From positions 62,001 to 126,000 of the forward strand of contig NZ_QUNI01000004.1 of assembly GCF_003385115.1 (NCBI RefSeq): DNA of 64,000 nucleotides, read 5' to 3'. The stretch is from Flavobacterium aquicola (GTDB lineage Bacteria; Bacteroidota; Bacteroidia; Flavobacteriales; Flavobacteriaceae). A program made the translations under genes and the position numbers. This document shows positions 1 through 8,972 of this stretch, piece by piece. Position 1 is the first letter of the stretch. Each line of letters opens with the position of its first letter. The notes beneath the pieces are model-generated. The model made no database searches. It was given only the letters and a program-made list of their open reading frames with translations, and was not told the DNA's origin.

Positions 1-777
1 TATATGGTTACCTTGAGGATCGGAGTAAATAATCTGTTCCTCCAAATCTCGTTCTGAAGAAAATGGCCGGGCAATATGAATAGGCACAACCATCTCATCA
101 TTATCAATTACCCCTGCAGGTCCGATCATACCTTTAGTTAGCAGTGTTTGGTACAGGCTGTAAATATTAATACTGTAACTGGCGACCTTTTCTTTATCTA
201 CATAAATACTCAGCTGCTCATCCTGAACACCATAACGCCGAAGATTTGATACAGACTCTACGCCTCTTAATTTGTTTTCTAACGCTTCAATATAAATTTT
301 AAGCTGACGATAAGTCTTTGTATCTGATTCCAAGGCAATAAGCAGCGCAGAGGTGTCACCAAAATCATCATTGGCAATTACTGCAAGCACGCCGGAAGGC
401 AGCTGCATTTTAAAGGCAGTAAGACCATGCTTGATTTTTGACCAGACTTCATCCTTATTACTCACTTCATCATTTAGCTCCACAAAAACATAGACGATTC
501 CGTCCCTTGACTGCGAATAGGTCTTTGCCTTTTTTACTTCTTTATACGTAAACAGAAATTTTTCCAGTGGTTTGGCCAGCTGCTCCTCCACTTCTGCTGA
601 AGTAGCTCCCGGATACACTCCTGCAACTACTCCCTGCCGTATTGTAAATACCGGAAATTCCTGTTTAGGCATCTTGTATAAACCGTAAATTCCAAACAAT
701 ACCATCGTAGTAATGAGCAGCAGTACAATCTTATTATACTTTATTGCCCATGCAATAATTCCTTTATCTTCATTCAT
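1..777 (-). CDS. RND efflux transporter permease, N-terminal part (cut by window edge)
   Basis: The gene reads leftward from an ATG at 777 and runs off the window, so only about 259 N-terminal residues are visible. It starts with a cytoplasmic helix and a first membrane segment (IVLLLITTMVLFGIYGLY) followed by PKQEFPVFTIRQGVVAGVYPG, the usual start of AcrB/HAE-type inner-membrane proton-driven pumps. The porter domain follows, with the GATSAEVEEQLAKPLE stretch. The adaptor gene lies just upstream with a 12-bp gap, so the two form an operon. The outer-membrane partner and substrate cannot be told from the visible part. Confidence 0.9.
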   Translation of the reverse strand, partial: MNEDKGIIAWAIKYNKIVLLLITTMVLFGIYGLYKMPKQEFPVFTIRQGVVAGVYPGATSAEVEEQLAKPLEKFLFTYKEVKKAKTYSQSRDGIVYVFVELNDEVSNKDEVWSKIKHGLTAFKMQLPSGVLAVIANDDFGDTSALLIALESDTKTYRQLKIYIEALENKLRGVESVSNLRRYGVQDEQLSIYVDKEKVASYSINIYSLYQTLLTKGMIGPAGVIDNDEMVVPIHIARPFSSERDLEEQIIYSDPQGNHI

Positions 778-789
778 CTGCAATGCTTA

Positions 790-1845
790 TTAATTGTTAG
801 CTTTTACTGTTATCCCTTCACTAATATTCTGATATCCTGCCGTAATCAGCTTATCGCCTTCTTGAAGACCGCTAAGTACCTGAACACCGTTTTGCGAAAG
901 ACTTCCAAGCTTTAGTTCTCTGTAAACTGCTTTGTTATTTTTATCTTGGAGCCATACGAATCTTTTTCCCGAATAGTCCACTTGTACCGCACGCAAAGGG
1001 ACTATAATATTGCTTTCGGAACTGCCTGTGCCCAAATAAGTACGGCAGACCATTCCTGGTATAATTTTGCCCGATGGATTATTTACCTGCAATTTTATAT
1101 CATAAGTATGTGATACCTGATTGGCTAAAACCCCTTTTTCTACAAGTGTCCCATCAAAGGATGCATTGTCCAAAGCTGAAACAATCACTTTAGCTTTAGT
1201 CCCTTCATGCATGTTAGAAATTTCACCTTCTGGTATTGCTGCCTTGATCTTCACGTTACGGATATCCATTATCGTAAAAACTGGACTTCCCGGCATTACA
1301 TTAGCCCCTGTTTCGAAAAGCTTTTTTCCAATGACACCTGTAAACGGTGCATATATAGCGCATTGATGGAGATTTTTTCTTGCAATCTCTTCGCTGGCTC
1401 TGGCTTGTTCGAGTTTTGTTTTAATATCGATAAACTGAATTTCCGGAAGACTGTTCTGTTCGTACATTGATGAAAATCTTTTGTAAGCATCTTTAGCCTG
1501 CTTTAATGCCGCTACCGATAAGTCATGAGAATTCTTTACAGAAGTAGTATTAAGCCTGGCTAATAATTGCCCTTTAGTTACCTTTTGACCTTCACTAACA
1601 GCTATTTGTTCAATAGTTCCTGGTAAAATAAAACTAATCTCTACTGTTTTATCACTCTCCACTGTCCCAATGTATTCTTGTTTATAGACATTTTTGTCTG
1701 CTGTAATATTCTGAATTCTGACAGGAATAGTATTCACCTCTTTTGGAGTATCCTTAGTATTACAAGAGAATACAGCCAGTAATACCGATAACGCCCCCCA
1801 AAGTTTAACCGAAATAGATCTTGATTTGTTCATTTTTTTCTTCAA
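790..1845 (-). CDS. RND efflux periplasmic adaptor (HlyD/MFP family) lipoprotein
   Basis: This 351-residue protein has a signal peptide ending in a lipobox-like LAVFSCN, so it is probably lipid-anchored on the periplasmic side. A barrel-sandwich (lipoyl-like) half motif is visible around GTIEQIAVSEGQKVTKGQLL, then a helical hairpin, then the second half AIYAPFTGVIGKKLFETGANV. Beta-barrel and membrane-proximal domains follow and end at GDKLITAGYQNISEGI. It couples the pump encoded just downstream to an outer-membrane channel. The AraC-type regulator encoded divergently is the obvious candidate controller of the operon. Confidence 0.92.
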   Translation of the reverse strand: MKKKMNKSRSISVKLWGALSVLLAVFSCNTKDTPKEVNTIPVRIQNITADKNVYKQEYIGTVESDKTVEISFILPGTIEQIAVSEGQKVTKGQLLARLNTTSVKNSHDLSVAALKQAKDAYKRFSSMYEQNSLPEIQFIDIKTKLEQARASEEIARKNLHQCAIYAPFTGVIGKKLFETGANVMPGSPVFTIMDIRNVKIKAAIPEGEISNMHEGTKAKVIVSALDNASFDGTLVEKGVLANQVSHTYDIKLQVNNPSGKIIPGMVCRTYLGTGSSESNIIVPLRAVQVDYSGKRFVWLQDKNNKAVYRELKLGSLSQNGVQVLSGLQEGDKLITAGYQNISEGITVKANN

Positions 1846-1964
1846 TTATGTTTAGTAACAAATATCTATTATAGACAGCATTCGGCAAGAACCAATTTAT
1901 CTTCAAAACTGTTCAAAATTTCGCTATTTTTATATCTTTACCAAAAACAATATTTTTATTAATT

Positions 1965-2858
1965 ATGAATAGGGAGCTCTACAATAAAATTTCTATAGAA
2001 CATTTTGCCAAGCAGCTGCATGTCGATGTACTTATGGATATAGATGATTTTATAGTCTCACGGAATGCCACAAAGATTGAGGAGCATGCCATTGATGCTA
2101 ATCATCCGCATATAGTTGATGGTATTGCAATTGTATTTTGTAAAAAAGGATCTGCTAAAGTCAAAATAAATCTCATTGAACATGATGTTGATGAGAATAC
2201 ATTAGTAATTATTCATCCTAATAGCATTATCGAGATAAATGAACAAGGCAAGGATTTAAGAGTTGACTTCCTGCTTTTTACATTCGACTTTGTCTCAAAT
2301 ATAAAGCTCTCTACAGAAATGGGACACATTGTAAAATTAGTAGAAGAAAAAGCATGCTGGCATTTAGAAAAAGAACAGTTTAAAGAAATGCTGGCGATTC
2401 ATGAATTGGTTGTACTGCAGTATCAAAAGCAGGATTTATATCGGGAACAAATTATCAAGAGTTTTCTAACGGCATTACTTTATAAAATACTGCAGTTGTA
2501 TTTTATAGAAAATATTAGTTCTGTGCCAAAATATAAAAATCGTCAAGAAGAAATTCACATGAAATTTACTGCACTCCTTTATGAGCATTATAAAAAAGAG
2601 CGAAGCATTCAATTTTATGCTGATAAACTCCATCTGACACCAAAGTATTTTTCTAAAACAATCATGGCGGTCAATGGAAAATCTGTTACGGAATGGATTG
2701 ATGAAATCGTAATTATGGCAGCCAAAGCACTTTTGAAAAGTTCCAATTTGACAGTATCCCAAATTGCAGATGAGTTAAATTTTGCCAATCCTTCATTTTT
2801 TGGGACATATTTTAAAAAAAGAGCTGGGCTTACGCCTTTGCAATATAGAAATTATTAA
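1965..2858 (+). CDS. AraC family transcriptional regulator
   Basis: The 297-residue protein has an N-terminal cupin-like sensing region and a C-terminal pair of helix-turn-helix motifs. The second HTH is clear in LTVSQIADELNFANPSFFG, followed by the family ending YFKKRAGLTPLQYRNY. It is transcribed divergently from the adaptor/RND operon across 119 bp, which suggests it controls that pump. The effector is unknown. Confidence 0.9.
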   Translation: MNRELYNKISIEHFAKQLHVDVLMDIDDFIVSRNATKIEEHAIDANHPHIVDGIAIVFCKKGSAKVKINLIEHDVDENTLVIIHPNSIIEINEQGKDLRVDFLLFTFDFVSNIKLSTEMGHIVKLVEEKACWHLEKEQFKEMLAIHELVVLQYQKQDLYREQIIKSFLTALLYKILQLYFIENISSVPKYKNRQEEIHMKFTALLYEHYKKERSIQFYADKLHLTPKYFSKTIMAVNGKSVTEWIDEIVIMAAKALLKSSNLTVSQIADELNFANPSFFGTYFKKRAGLTPLQYRNY

Positions 2859-3050
2859 CATCTTAAATGATGCAGAAAACAAAAGCAGAAAGTATATCAA
2901 GAAAGAATGGAGTTATTCATAAGACCTATGGTCGCAAAGACTTTTACCGTTGGGCTTTATCCTAATATTGTAAACATTATTGCAAGACCTGCTTTGCTTT
3001 GCATCTATTTGATATCGGTACTTGTTATGCTGTTTCGTTTTTGATCAAAG
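2859..3050. other. Intergenic stretch with a 32-codon open frame of unknown status
   Basis: An ATG at 2867 opens a 32-codon frame ending in ALS-stop that is rich in Lys and Arg (VIHKTYGRKDFYRWALS). I do not recognise it. It may be a decayed gene tail, since the next gene is also truncated. No hairpin or clear promoter was seen. Confidence 0.2.
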
Positions 3051-3782
3051 ATGAATACCAACAAGCGTATTCCAAAAACACAAACCCGCAATGTGTTAAT
3101 ATGGCTTTTTAGCTTTGTGTTTGCCATTTTTTTAATAATTATTTGTTTTGCTGTACTTTTCTATTCCTTTTTGAAAGAACCTAATCCAGACTTGACACAA
3201 TTAAAAACAAGTTTACCAATGGATATTATCAGTTTCTGCTTGCTGACGATTCCTCTGAGTTTACTCATTTTTCCAGAATTACTCTATGGGATTCCGCAAA
3301 GGAAAAAAAATAAAAAAGTTAATTTTATACAACGAGAAGAAGCAGATACAAATAATGAAGAAATAAAACTATCAGAAAATGACAGTATAAGCAACAAAGT
3401 AACTGCCTCCAAAAAAGAAGAAAATAATCCAATTCAATCAGAACTTGAGCTAAAAGACATTGAACCAAGATTTATAGAACTATCTCAGTCCATTTTAGCT
3501 TATATCAAAAAAAGTAAAATCTTGCTAAATCCGAATTTTTCGATGGAAGAACTATCCCGATCTATGAACGTACCCAAACATCACCTTTACTATTGCTTCA
3601 ACAGTGTATTAAAAATTAAGCTGACAAAAATACGAGCTGAACTTAGGATTGAATATGCAAAAAAACTAATAGAAGATGGACTACTAGATTCATTAACGCT
3701 AGATGCAATAGTATCTACAGATTCTATAATACAAGGATCTTCTATAGATTTCCAATCCATCTTTTTTTATAATCCTCTTTAA
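3051..3782 (+). CDS. Membrane-anchored AraC-type regulator, truncated at both ends (probable pseudogene)
   Basis: The 243-residue product has two hydrophobic segments (about residues 14-42 and 57-78, ending LLIFPELLYGIPQ), a charged linker, and the first HTH of an AraC domain (SMEELSRSMNVPKHHLYYCF). Flavobacterial relatives normally carry about seven TM helices before this point. They also continue after LTLDAI with the second HTH (GFSSRSSF-type) and a SPSEY-type ending. Here the sequence departs at that point into VSTDSIIQGSSIDFQ and stops. The last 41 bases overlap the convergent acyltransferase gene. DNA binding is probably lost, so the gene is likely a remnant. Confidence 0.6.
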   Translation: MNTNKRIPKTQTRNVLIWLFSFVFAIFLIIICFAVLFYSFLKEPNPDLTQLKTSLPMDIISFCLLTIPLSLLIFPELLYGIPQRKKNKKVNFIQREEADTNNEEIKLSENDSISNKVTASKKEENNPIQSELELKDIEPRFIELSQSILAYIKKSKILLNPNFSMEELSRSMNVPKHHLYYCFNSVLKIKLTKIRAELRIEYAKKLIEDGLLDSLTLDAIVSTDSIIQGSSIDFQSIFFYNPL

Positions 3783-4620
3783 ATTCATGTTTCCATCGTC
3801 TATGGCTCCATAGATAATTTTCAGGATTCTCCAGAATTACATTTTCCAATTTTTTAGCAAAATGATTTGTAATTGTACCTAGTATATGTGGTTTTGAAAA
3901 ATCACTTATGGGACTTATTGTAATTTTATAATAACCTCTTTTTACTTTTGTAATATTTGCAAAAAAAACGGTTGTTTTATTTGACGTTGTATAAAGTTCT
4001 GGTCCGTTCAAAAAAGCAGTTTTTTGCCGTAAAAATGAGGTCCAAAAGCTTCTTTCAGGAATTTTAGGATTTTGGTCGGCAACCAAAATTAAGACATGTT
4101 GTTCTTGTGAAAATCTTTCAATTTCACTTTTCATGTTTTTTGAATTCACCATTTTAGAGCCAAAACGACTGCGCAGTTTTAGCATTAAATAATTAATTGT
4201 TTTATTCTTAATTGGTTTGTATGCTACGACAACTGTGCTGCTTAAAGTGGAAGAAATATGAGCATTAGCCAACTCCCAATTGAATTGATGCCCTAAATAA
4301 ATATGACAATTTTTATTTTCTGAAAGCGTTTTTTCAAGTTCTGAATAGTCGCAGATTATATGCGATTGCAAATCCTTTTGGGAAATGGATAATAATTTTA
4401 AGGTTTCAATAAAATTGTCACAAAAATTTTTATAGAATTTTTTTTCTATAAAATGCCGTTCATTTTCGCTTAAATTGTAAAATGCCTTTTTTAAATTGAG
4501 ATATACAATTTTTCGTCGGTATCTGATACCATAATATAAAAAATAATAGCATAGCCGTGAAATACCATATAGTAACCATAAAGGTAACAGTGATAAAGAA
4601 TAAAGAAAAAGCGAAATCAT
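3742..4620 (-). CDS. Lipid A biosynthesis acyltransferase (LpxL/HtrB family)
   Basis: The 292-residue protein begins with a hydrophobic anchor (LFLYSLSLLPLWLLYGISRLCYYF). It carries the acyltransferase signature HQFNWE (H-x4-E), with VLILVADQNPK further on, the usual ADQ segment of the family. Such enzymes add a secondary acyl chain to lipid A on the inner face of the cytoplasmic membrane. It stands alone, and its 3' end overlaps the truncated AraC-type gene by 41 bp, a sign that sequence beyond it was deleted. Confidence 0.85.
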   Translation of the reverse strand: MISLFLYSLSLLPLWLLYGISRLCYYFLYYGIRYRRKIVYLNLKKAFYNLSENERHFIEKKFYKNFCDNFIETLKLLSISQKDLQSHIICDYSELEKTLSENKNCHIYLGHQFNWELANAHISSTLSSTVVVAYKPIKNKTINYLMLKLRSRFGSKMVNSKNMKSEIERFSQEQHVLILVADQNPKIPERSFWTSFLRQKTAFLNGPELYTTSNKTTVFFANITKVKRGYYKITISPISDFSKPHILGTITNHFAKKLENVILENPENYLWSHRRWKHEFKEDYKKRWIGNL

Positions 4621-4804
4621 TTGTAGAAGTTATTTTATTTTTGACGAAAGTTTCAGGAATACAATTAGTATAATTTTTGATAAATTCAGATGGATAACAA
4701 TTTTATTTATCACTGCTGTTTTCAAAAAAGAACTCTATACTTTTACAAATAGTCACATCTTTTATAATACGGTATGTATAAATTTCGAAAACAGTATTTG
4801 GTTT

Positions 4805-5425
4805 TTATAAACAATGAACGGCTTTTTTTAAATGCAGATATGATGTGTTTATTTCATTCATAAAACCCTCCCATTTCATTGTGTGTCTTTTTTCTTTTTC
4901 TGGGATTTTATGTATCAGCCCATTTGTCTTTTCAAAAGCATTTATGATTTCGTCATTATACTTAGCTGTTATTACAGTTTTTCCTTTTTTAAGATTTTTT
5001 TCTAAAATCTCGAATTGTAAGCATACTTTAAATGAAGCGAATGTGAACTGGCATGCAAGTTTTATAATTGCAATATCTTTTTCAATTTCGTTTTCTACAT
5101 TGCTTAACTTTTTCAGAATATTTTTCATTTGAATGAGGATCATTTCATTAGTTCTGCAGCTTCCATCTTTAAGTTCCATCTCCAAATCACCCAATAGGCC
5201 ATTGATATAAATGTATTCTTGATCAATTTGCGAAGCCAGTTCCATTCTAAAATCATTTATGCTATTCTTCATTTTTGACACAGCACATTCAAATTCTTTT
5301 TTTATATCTGCTTTATTCATAGACAGTTGAACAACTAGAAAATCGACATCTTCGATATCCCTTAGGCATTGTTCCGTAATCATTGCTAAGAATAATTTTT
5401 CATTTGTTTTTTTTATTAATTCCAT
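4805..5425 (-). CDS. Hypothetical protein, almost entirely alpha-helical
   Basis: I do not recognise this 206-residue protein. It has no signal peptide or membrane segment. It is rich in Lys, Glu, Ile and Leu with helical heptad-like spacing, including KKLSNVENEIEKDIAIIKLA, which suggests a soluble helical bundle. Five cysteines are scattered without a metal-binding pattern. The nearest same-strand gene on the right is a universal stress protein, about 370 bp away, so no operon is evident. Confidence 0.55.
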   Translation of the reverse strand: MELIKKTNEKLFLAMITEQCLRDIEDVDFLVVQLSMNKADIKKEFECAVSKMKNSINDFRMELASQIDQEYIYINGLLGDLEMELKDGSCRTNEMILIQMKNILKKLSNVENEIEKDIAIIKLACQFTFASFKVCLQFEILEKNLKKGKTVITAKYNDEIINAFEKTNGLIHKIPEKEKRHTMKWEGFMNEINTSYLHLKKAVHCL

Positions 5426-5794
5426 TTTGCTCTACTCTTTTTATTTTAATTTTCTAATTCCTTTTTGATATTTAGCCACACAAATTTTAAATTCTGCTTT
5501 AGCTTCAATCAAGACATTATAAGGCCAAAGGAAACCGGCAAAGTCCAATAAGTTTTTTTAAATGCCAATCTGGATATCTCCTCTGTAAGGTATAGGCGGC
5601 CTTCGACAGTCATTTCTTTTATAGTAAAGCTTTATCCAATGCCAGCGGCTGAAAGAGTGGGCTTAGCAGTGCTGAATTTTCCACTTCTGGCAGATCAGCA
5701 AAAAAACAGGCAAAATATTTAGGACCACTGCCGTACTGAACAAGTCTATTTTCATATTTTTTTATTTTCTCAATCAAACTGCTGCATAACAATA
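5426..5794 (-). other. Gene-poor stretch, possibly a decayed coding region
   Basis: Reading leftward there are short blocks that look like translated sequence in different frames (for example YENRLVQYGSGPKYFACFFA, then MTVEGRLYLTEEISRLAFKK), broken by stops. No family was recognised, so this is only a weak hint of an old gene. Confidence 0.2.
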
Positions 5795-6628
5795 TTAATA
5801 ATTTGGCAGCGATAGTAGAGGAATCTCAAGACCTGATGCTAATACTCTGGTTTTACTCCGATGAACTAGAGAATCCCAAAAACCATACTTTTGTGGCACC
5901 ATTATCAAAAGATCTGCGTGATAAATCTTAATTTCTTTTTCTATTTCATCAATTACTGCATTAGACCTGACGGTTTTATACAAATATTTTACATCTTCAA
6001 ATTCTTTATCAATATTCGAATTTTCAAGAGCTCTTTTCCGCTCTTTCTTAAGAGTATCAAGATTCTCCTCTACACTGAAAAATTCAATTTCAGCCTCAAA
6101 GTCAACTAGTATTCTCCTAAAACTGCTGAACCTTTTAATAGCAGAAAAACTTAAACTGTCGCAGGCGTATAGGACTTTTTCAATATTTAAAAATTTTGCA
6201 CTCTTCGGCACAGCCAATACTGGGATTTGAAGATTTTTAATGACAGAAGTTGTTGAATTTCCCAACAGTTCCTGTTCAAACGTACGCTCGGCCATCCCCA
6301 TCACCACAACATCTGCTTTTTTATCATCTATTATCCTTAATAGCTCGTCTTCAAGGAAAGAATACGTACATATCGATTCTGTTTCAATTTTAAACATAAC
6401 AGCAGTCCTTACTGCTAAATCTTCTAGTTTTAAGATTGTCCTGTTAATCTGCTGTTGGACCGCATCTGCTGTAATATGAGCGTTTGAACTATGTACACTA
6501 AGTGAAAAAGAATTAAATAAGATAAGTTTTGCTTCTGTCTTCTGTGCCAGACCAGCTGCATAAGCAACAGCATTATTAGCTGTGGGAGAAAAATTAGTTG
6601 TAGCAATGATAGTAAGTTTTGTTTTCAT
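5795..6628 (-). CDS. Universal stress protein, two tandem UspA domains
   Basis: The 277-residue protein holds two Usp folds. The first opens with IIATTNFSPTANNAVAYAAG and closes with VVVMGMAERTFEQELLGNST and PVLAVP. That is the G-x-G-x9-G-N-S/T type ATP-binding pattern. The second domain is more degenerate and ends ADLLIMVPQKYGFWDSLV. A second copy of the same architecture lies at 55335-56156 with a very similar C-terminus. The gene appears monocistronic, with a -7 box at 6719-6726 and a strong terminator upstream at 6830-6868 that isolates it. Confidence 0.88.
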   Translation of the reverse strand: MKTKLTIIATTNFSPTANNAVAYAAGLAQKTEAKLILFNSFSLSVHSSNAHITADAVQQQINRTILKLEDLAVRTAVMFKIETESICTYSFLEDELLRIIDDKKADVVVMGMAERTFEQELLGNSTTSVIKNLQIPVLAVPKSAKFLNIEKVLYACDSLSFSAIKRFSSFRRILVDFEAEIEFFSVEENLDTLKKERKRALENSNIDKEFEDVKYLYKTVRSNAVIDEIEKEIKIYHADLLIMVPQKYGFWDSLVHRSKTRVLASGLEIPLLSLPNY

Positions 6629-6718
6629 GATAGTAATCTATTACTTATTTAATGTAAAAATGGCTAATTTAAAATTGCGCCGAATTTTAAAGTTACCGAA
6701 CTCACATTATTTGCACCT

Positions 6719-6726
6719 CAAACGTA
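6719..6726 (-). promoter_or_regulatory. Bacteroidota -7 box for the universal stress gene
   Basis: Read on the minus strand the bases are TACGTTTG, an exact TAnnTTTG match about 90 bp before the start codon. A -33 TTG-type element is not obvious. Confidence 0.45.
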
Positions 6727-6829
6727 AATTTCGGTTTCTGAAATAATCAAAAAAAACATATGTTTAATCTATTATTGATAAAAAGATGTAAAAGTTATCC
6801 TTGACAATTATTAAATAAGGTAACGGCAT

Positions 6830-6868
6830 AAAAAAAGCAAAAGTTTGAAAACAACTTTTGCTTTTTTT
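6830..6868. terminator. Strong intrinsic terminator (works in both directions)
   Basis: Perfect arms AAAAAAAGCAAAAGTT and AACTTTTGCTTTTTTT enclose a 7-base loop. The hairpin lies downstream of the NmrA-type gene, which reads leftward, and ends its transcript before the universal stress gene promoter. Confidence 0.85.
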
Positions 6869-7056
6869 AAAAGATCTAACTTTTTGCTTTACATAATTCC
6901 ACCAAATAAAATTTCATTTAAACGCAGTAATTGGCAGTGTCGATTTCAAATAGAGTAAAACCTACTTTAATAAGAAATAAGTCTTATAAAATTTTCAAAA
7001 CCTAAACTGCCAATTATTTTATAGAACTAACGCCAAAGAGGAGCTATAATCAGTCT

Positions 7057-7968
7057 TTATTTTAAATTTTCAACCGCCCATTGCTCCATAGTCAGTCCAG
7101 GACGTCCCAATACAGTAAACACATCATCTTTTACAATGTTCTGGGCTTGCATTTTACCTCCTTTTGCCAGCTGCATAGTGATTTGGGCACTTTCCATATA
7201 ATTTTTCACAGATGCAGATGGAATTTGATCAATCATAGCAGTCATATCTTCAGGATTAAGCATAATACATTTAATATCTTTTCCAGATCCTTTTGATAGA
7301 CGGGCAGCAACTTCAGTACCTGTAAGTACTTCTGTGCTTAAGTAATAATTAGCTCCTGCATGTTTTTGCGGACCTGCACGCAGCACTTCAGCTGCTACAG
7401 CAGCAATATCGGAAGCAAACACCCAACCTTGAGATGCATCGCCCCATAATACTGTAAAATAACCAGTCTCACTTATCGGCGGGTCTACCACCAAGATAGA
7501 ATCTGCGATTACATTTGGGTGAATATGGGTCCATGCCATGCCACTAGACTCAATATAAGTTTCTATTAAATCATGCCAAATAAAATGAGGAATTAAGTCT
7601 CGGCGAGATGTAAATACTCCCAAATGAACAATATGGCCCACACCTGCTTCCCCTGCGGCGTCTACCAGCATTTTACTCTGGCGAAGCATGTCAGAGGTAT
7701 AACTCGTCAAAAGAAATACTCTGTCTACGTTTTCTAATGCTTCAGCAAAGGTTTCTGGTTTATCTAAATCCAGTACTGCAGACTCATAACCTTCTTTGTT
7801 CCATTTATTGACTGTGGCGATTTCAGTTGAAGACAGACGAATTACCGTTCCTTCGCTGTTTTTTTCAAGCTCTTTAACTATATGTGAACCAACGCGGCCT
7901 GTCGCGCCAATAATTAATATTCTTGCTTTTTTATTAGAATCTGCATGCAGATTGTCATTACTTTCCAT
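7057..7968 (-). CDS. NmrA-like NAD(P)-binding oxidoreductase (atypical SDR)
   Basis: The Rossmann motif ILIIGATGRVGSHIV (GxTGxxG) sits near residue 20. VDRVFLLTSYTSDMLRQSK and a C-terminal substrate-binding part follow. These are features of NmrA/azoreductase-like atypical short-chain dehydrogenases that use NAD(P)H or sense its redox state. I start at the ATG at 7968 (MESNDNLHADS) because the longer frame to 8037 adds a hydrophobic leader not expected in this cytoplasmic family and runs into the promoter zone. The gene faces an HxlR-type regulator, which probably controls it. Confidence 0.85.
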   Translation of the reverse strand: MESNDNLHADSNKKARILIIGATGRVGSHIVKELEKNSEGTVIRLSSTEIATVNKWNKEGYESAVLDLDKPETFAEALENVDRVFLLTSYTSDMLRQSKMLVDAAGEAGVGHIVHLGVFTSRRDLIPHFIWHDLIETYIESSGMAWTHIHPNVIADSILVVDPPISETGYFTVLWGDASQGWVFASDIAAVAAEVLRAGPQKHAGANYYLSTEVLTGTEVAARLSKGSGKDIKCIMLNPEDMTAMIDQIPSASVKNYMESAQITMQLAKGGKMQAQNIVKDDVFTVLGRPGLTMEQWAVENLK

Positions 7969-8086
7969 AAATCTAAAATTTAATATTAATAAATATACAA
8001 ATGAATTAGGCACCCAAACATAATTAAGTAGATACAATTAATTTCATCTATGTAAAATTAATAAACAATACTATACTTTTACAACC

Positions 8087-8110
8087 TGTTACCTAAAGGA
8101 TAGTAATAAC
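8087..8110. promoter_or_regulatory. Candidate HxlR operator, GTTACCTA-AGG type
   Basis: The stretch TGTTACCTAAAGGATAGTAA lies between the divergent NmrA-type gene and HxlR gene. A closely similar element occurs at 51467-51489 beside another HxlR gene. The core is roughly palindromic (TTACCT-2-AGGATA). Confidence 0.4.
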
Positions 8111-8140
8111 ATAAAGAATAGTATCTAAAGAAGTTAAAAT

Positions 8141-8500
8141 ATGAAATACAAACATGCAAGATTATCAATACAAGATACAATGGATGTTGTTGGAGGAAAG
8201 TGGAAATTAATTCTAATTTTTGTACTCTTCGACGGGAAAAAAAAATTTAATGAACTTACAAGAGAGATTGGTATAAGTCCGAGAGTTTTATCAAAGGAGC
8301 TGCACGAACTGGAAGTAAATGGTTTGATAAAACGCAGGGTTTGTGATACCAAACCAGTTACCGTTGAATATTCGCTCGCTCCATATAGTGAAAGCCTGAA
8401 AGATGTAATTGTAGCATTGTGCAAATGGGGAGAAGCGCACAGAGAAAATATAATTGCCGGGAAGTTCGATATGTCGCCAAAAAGTAAATCCATTTTATAA
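8141..8500 (+). CDS. HxlR family winged-helix regulator
   Basis: The 119-residue protein has the HxlR signature: DVVGGKWKLILIFVLFDG, then RFNELTREIGISPRVLSKEL-like recognition helices (here FNELTREIGISPRVLSKELH), then the wing VEYSLAPYSESL. Unlike three other HxlR proteins in this window it has no cysteine before the GGKW motif, so a YodB-type thiol switch there is unlikely. A cysteine is present later (VCDTKP). It is divergent from the NmrA-type gene, the usual layout for this family. Confidence 0.9.
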   Translation: MKYKHARLSIQDTMDVVGGKWKLILIFVLFDGKKKFNELTREIGISPRVLSKELHELEVNGLIKRRVCDTKPVTVEYSLAPYSESLKDVIVALCKWGEAHRENIIAGKFDMSPKSKSIL

Positions 8501-8972
8501 TTACATAAAATCCTTAGTAGTTATGCTCAAAACAGTAAGTCGCTGTCAGAGGAATGGCGGGGACAATTTTGGGCTTCGTAGAAAGAGGTCTTTCAACTGA
8601 ATATCAATACAATATCCAAAGGACATCTAAAAAGTAACTTTGGAGCAGGTAAATAACGCTGTAAAAATACTTTTACTTACAGCTTGAAAAAATGATTATA
8701 TAAAACCTGGTTCGATATAAAAACCAGATAAATTCAGCAATTAAACAACTATATTTCAATATTTTATTTTGGGTATATTATAAATAACTATTTCTAATAA
8801 GAGCACCTGATACTGCTTTCTATTTGCAGCTCGATTTTTTTGTAATATAAATCTATTTAGTCCGGAGTAGAATTTGACAGCAGATCAACATCATTTTATA
8901 ATTCTTAAAAAGATAAATCCCTAACGTTTTATTTCCATGAAAGCAATACATATGCAAACTGAAAAAATCAAA
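8501..8972. other. Intergenic, no gene recognised
   Basis: About 470 AT-rich bases. One weak inverted repeat (CTGGTT and AACCAG, near 8707-8730) could serve as a terminator for the HxlR gene but has no T-run. All frames are closed by stops. Confidence 0.4.

Noticed and set aside
1121..1470. Plus-strand open frames of 80-90 codons inside the adaptor gene
   Set aside because: They are antisense to a clear RND adaptor gene, lack family motifs and have no promoter.
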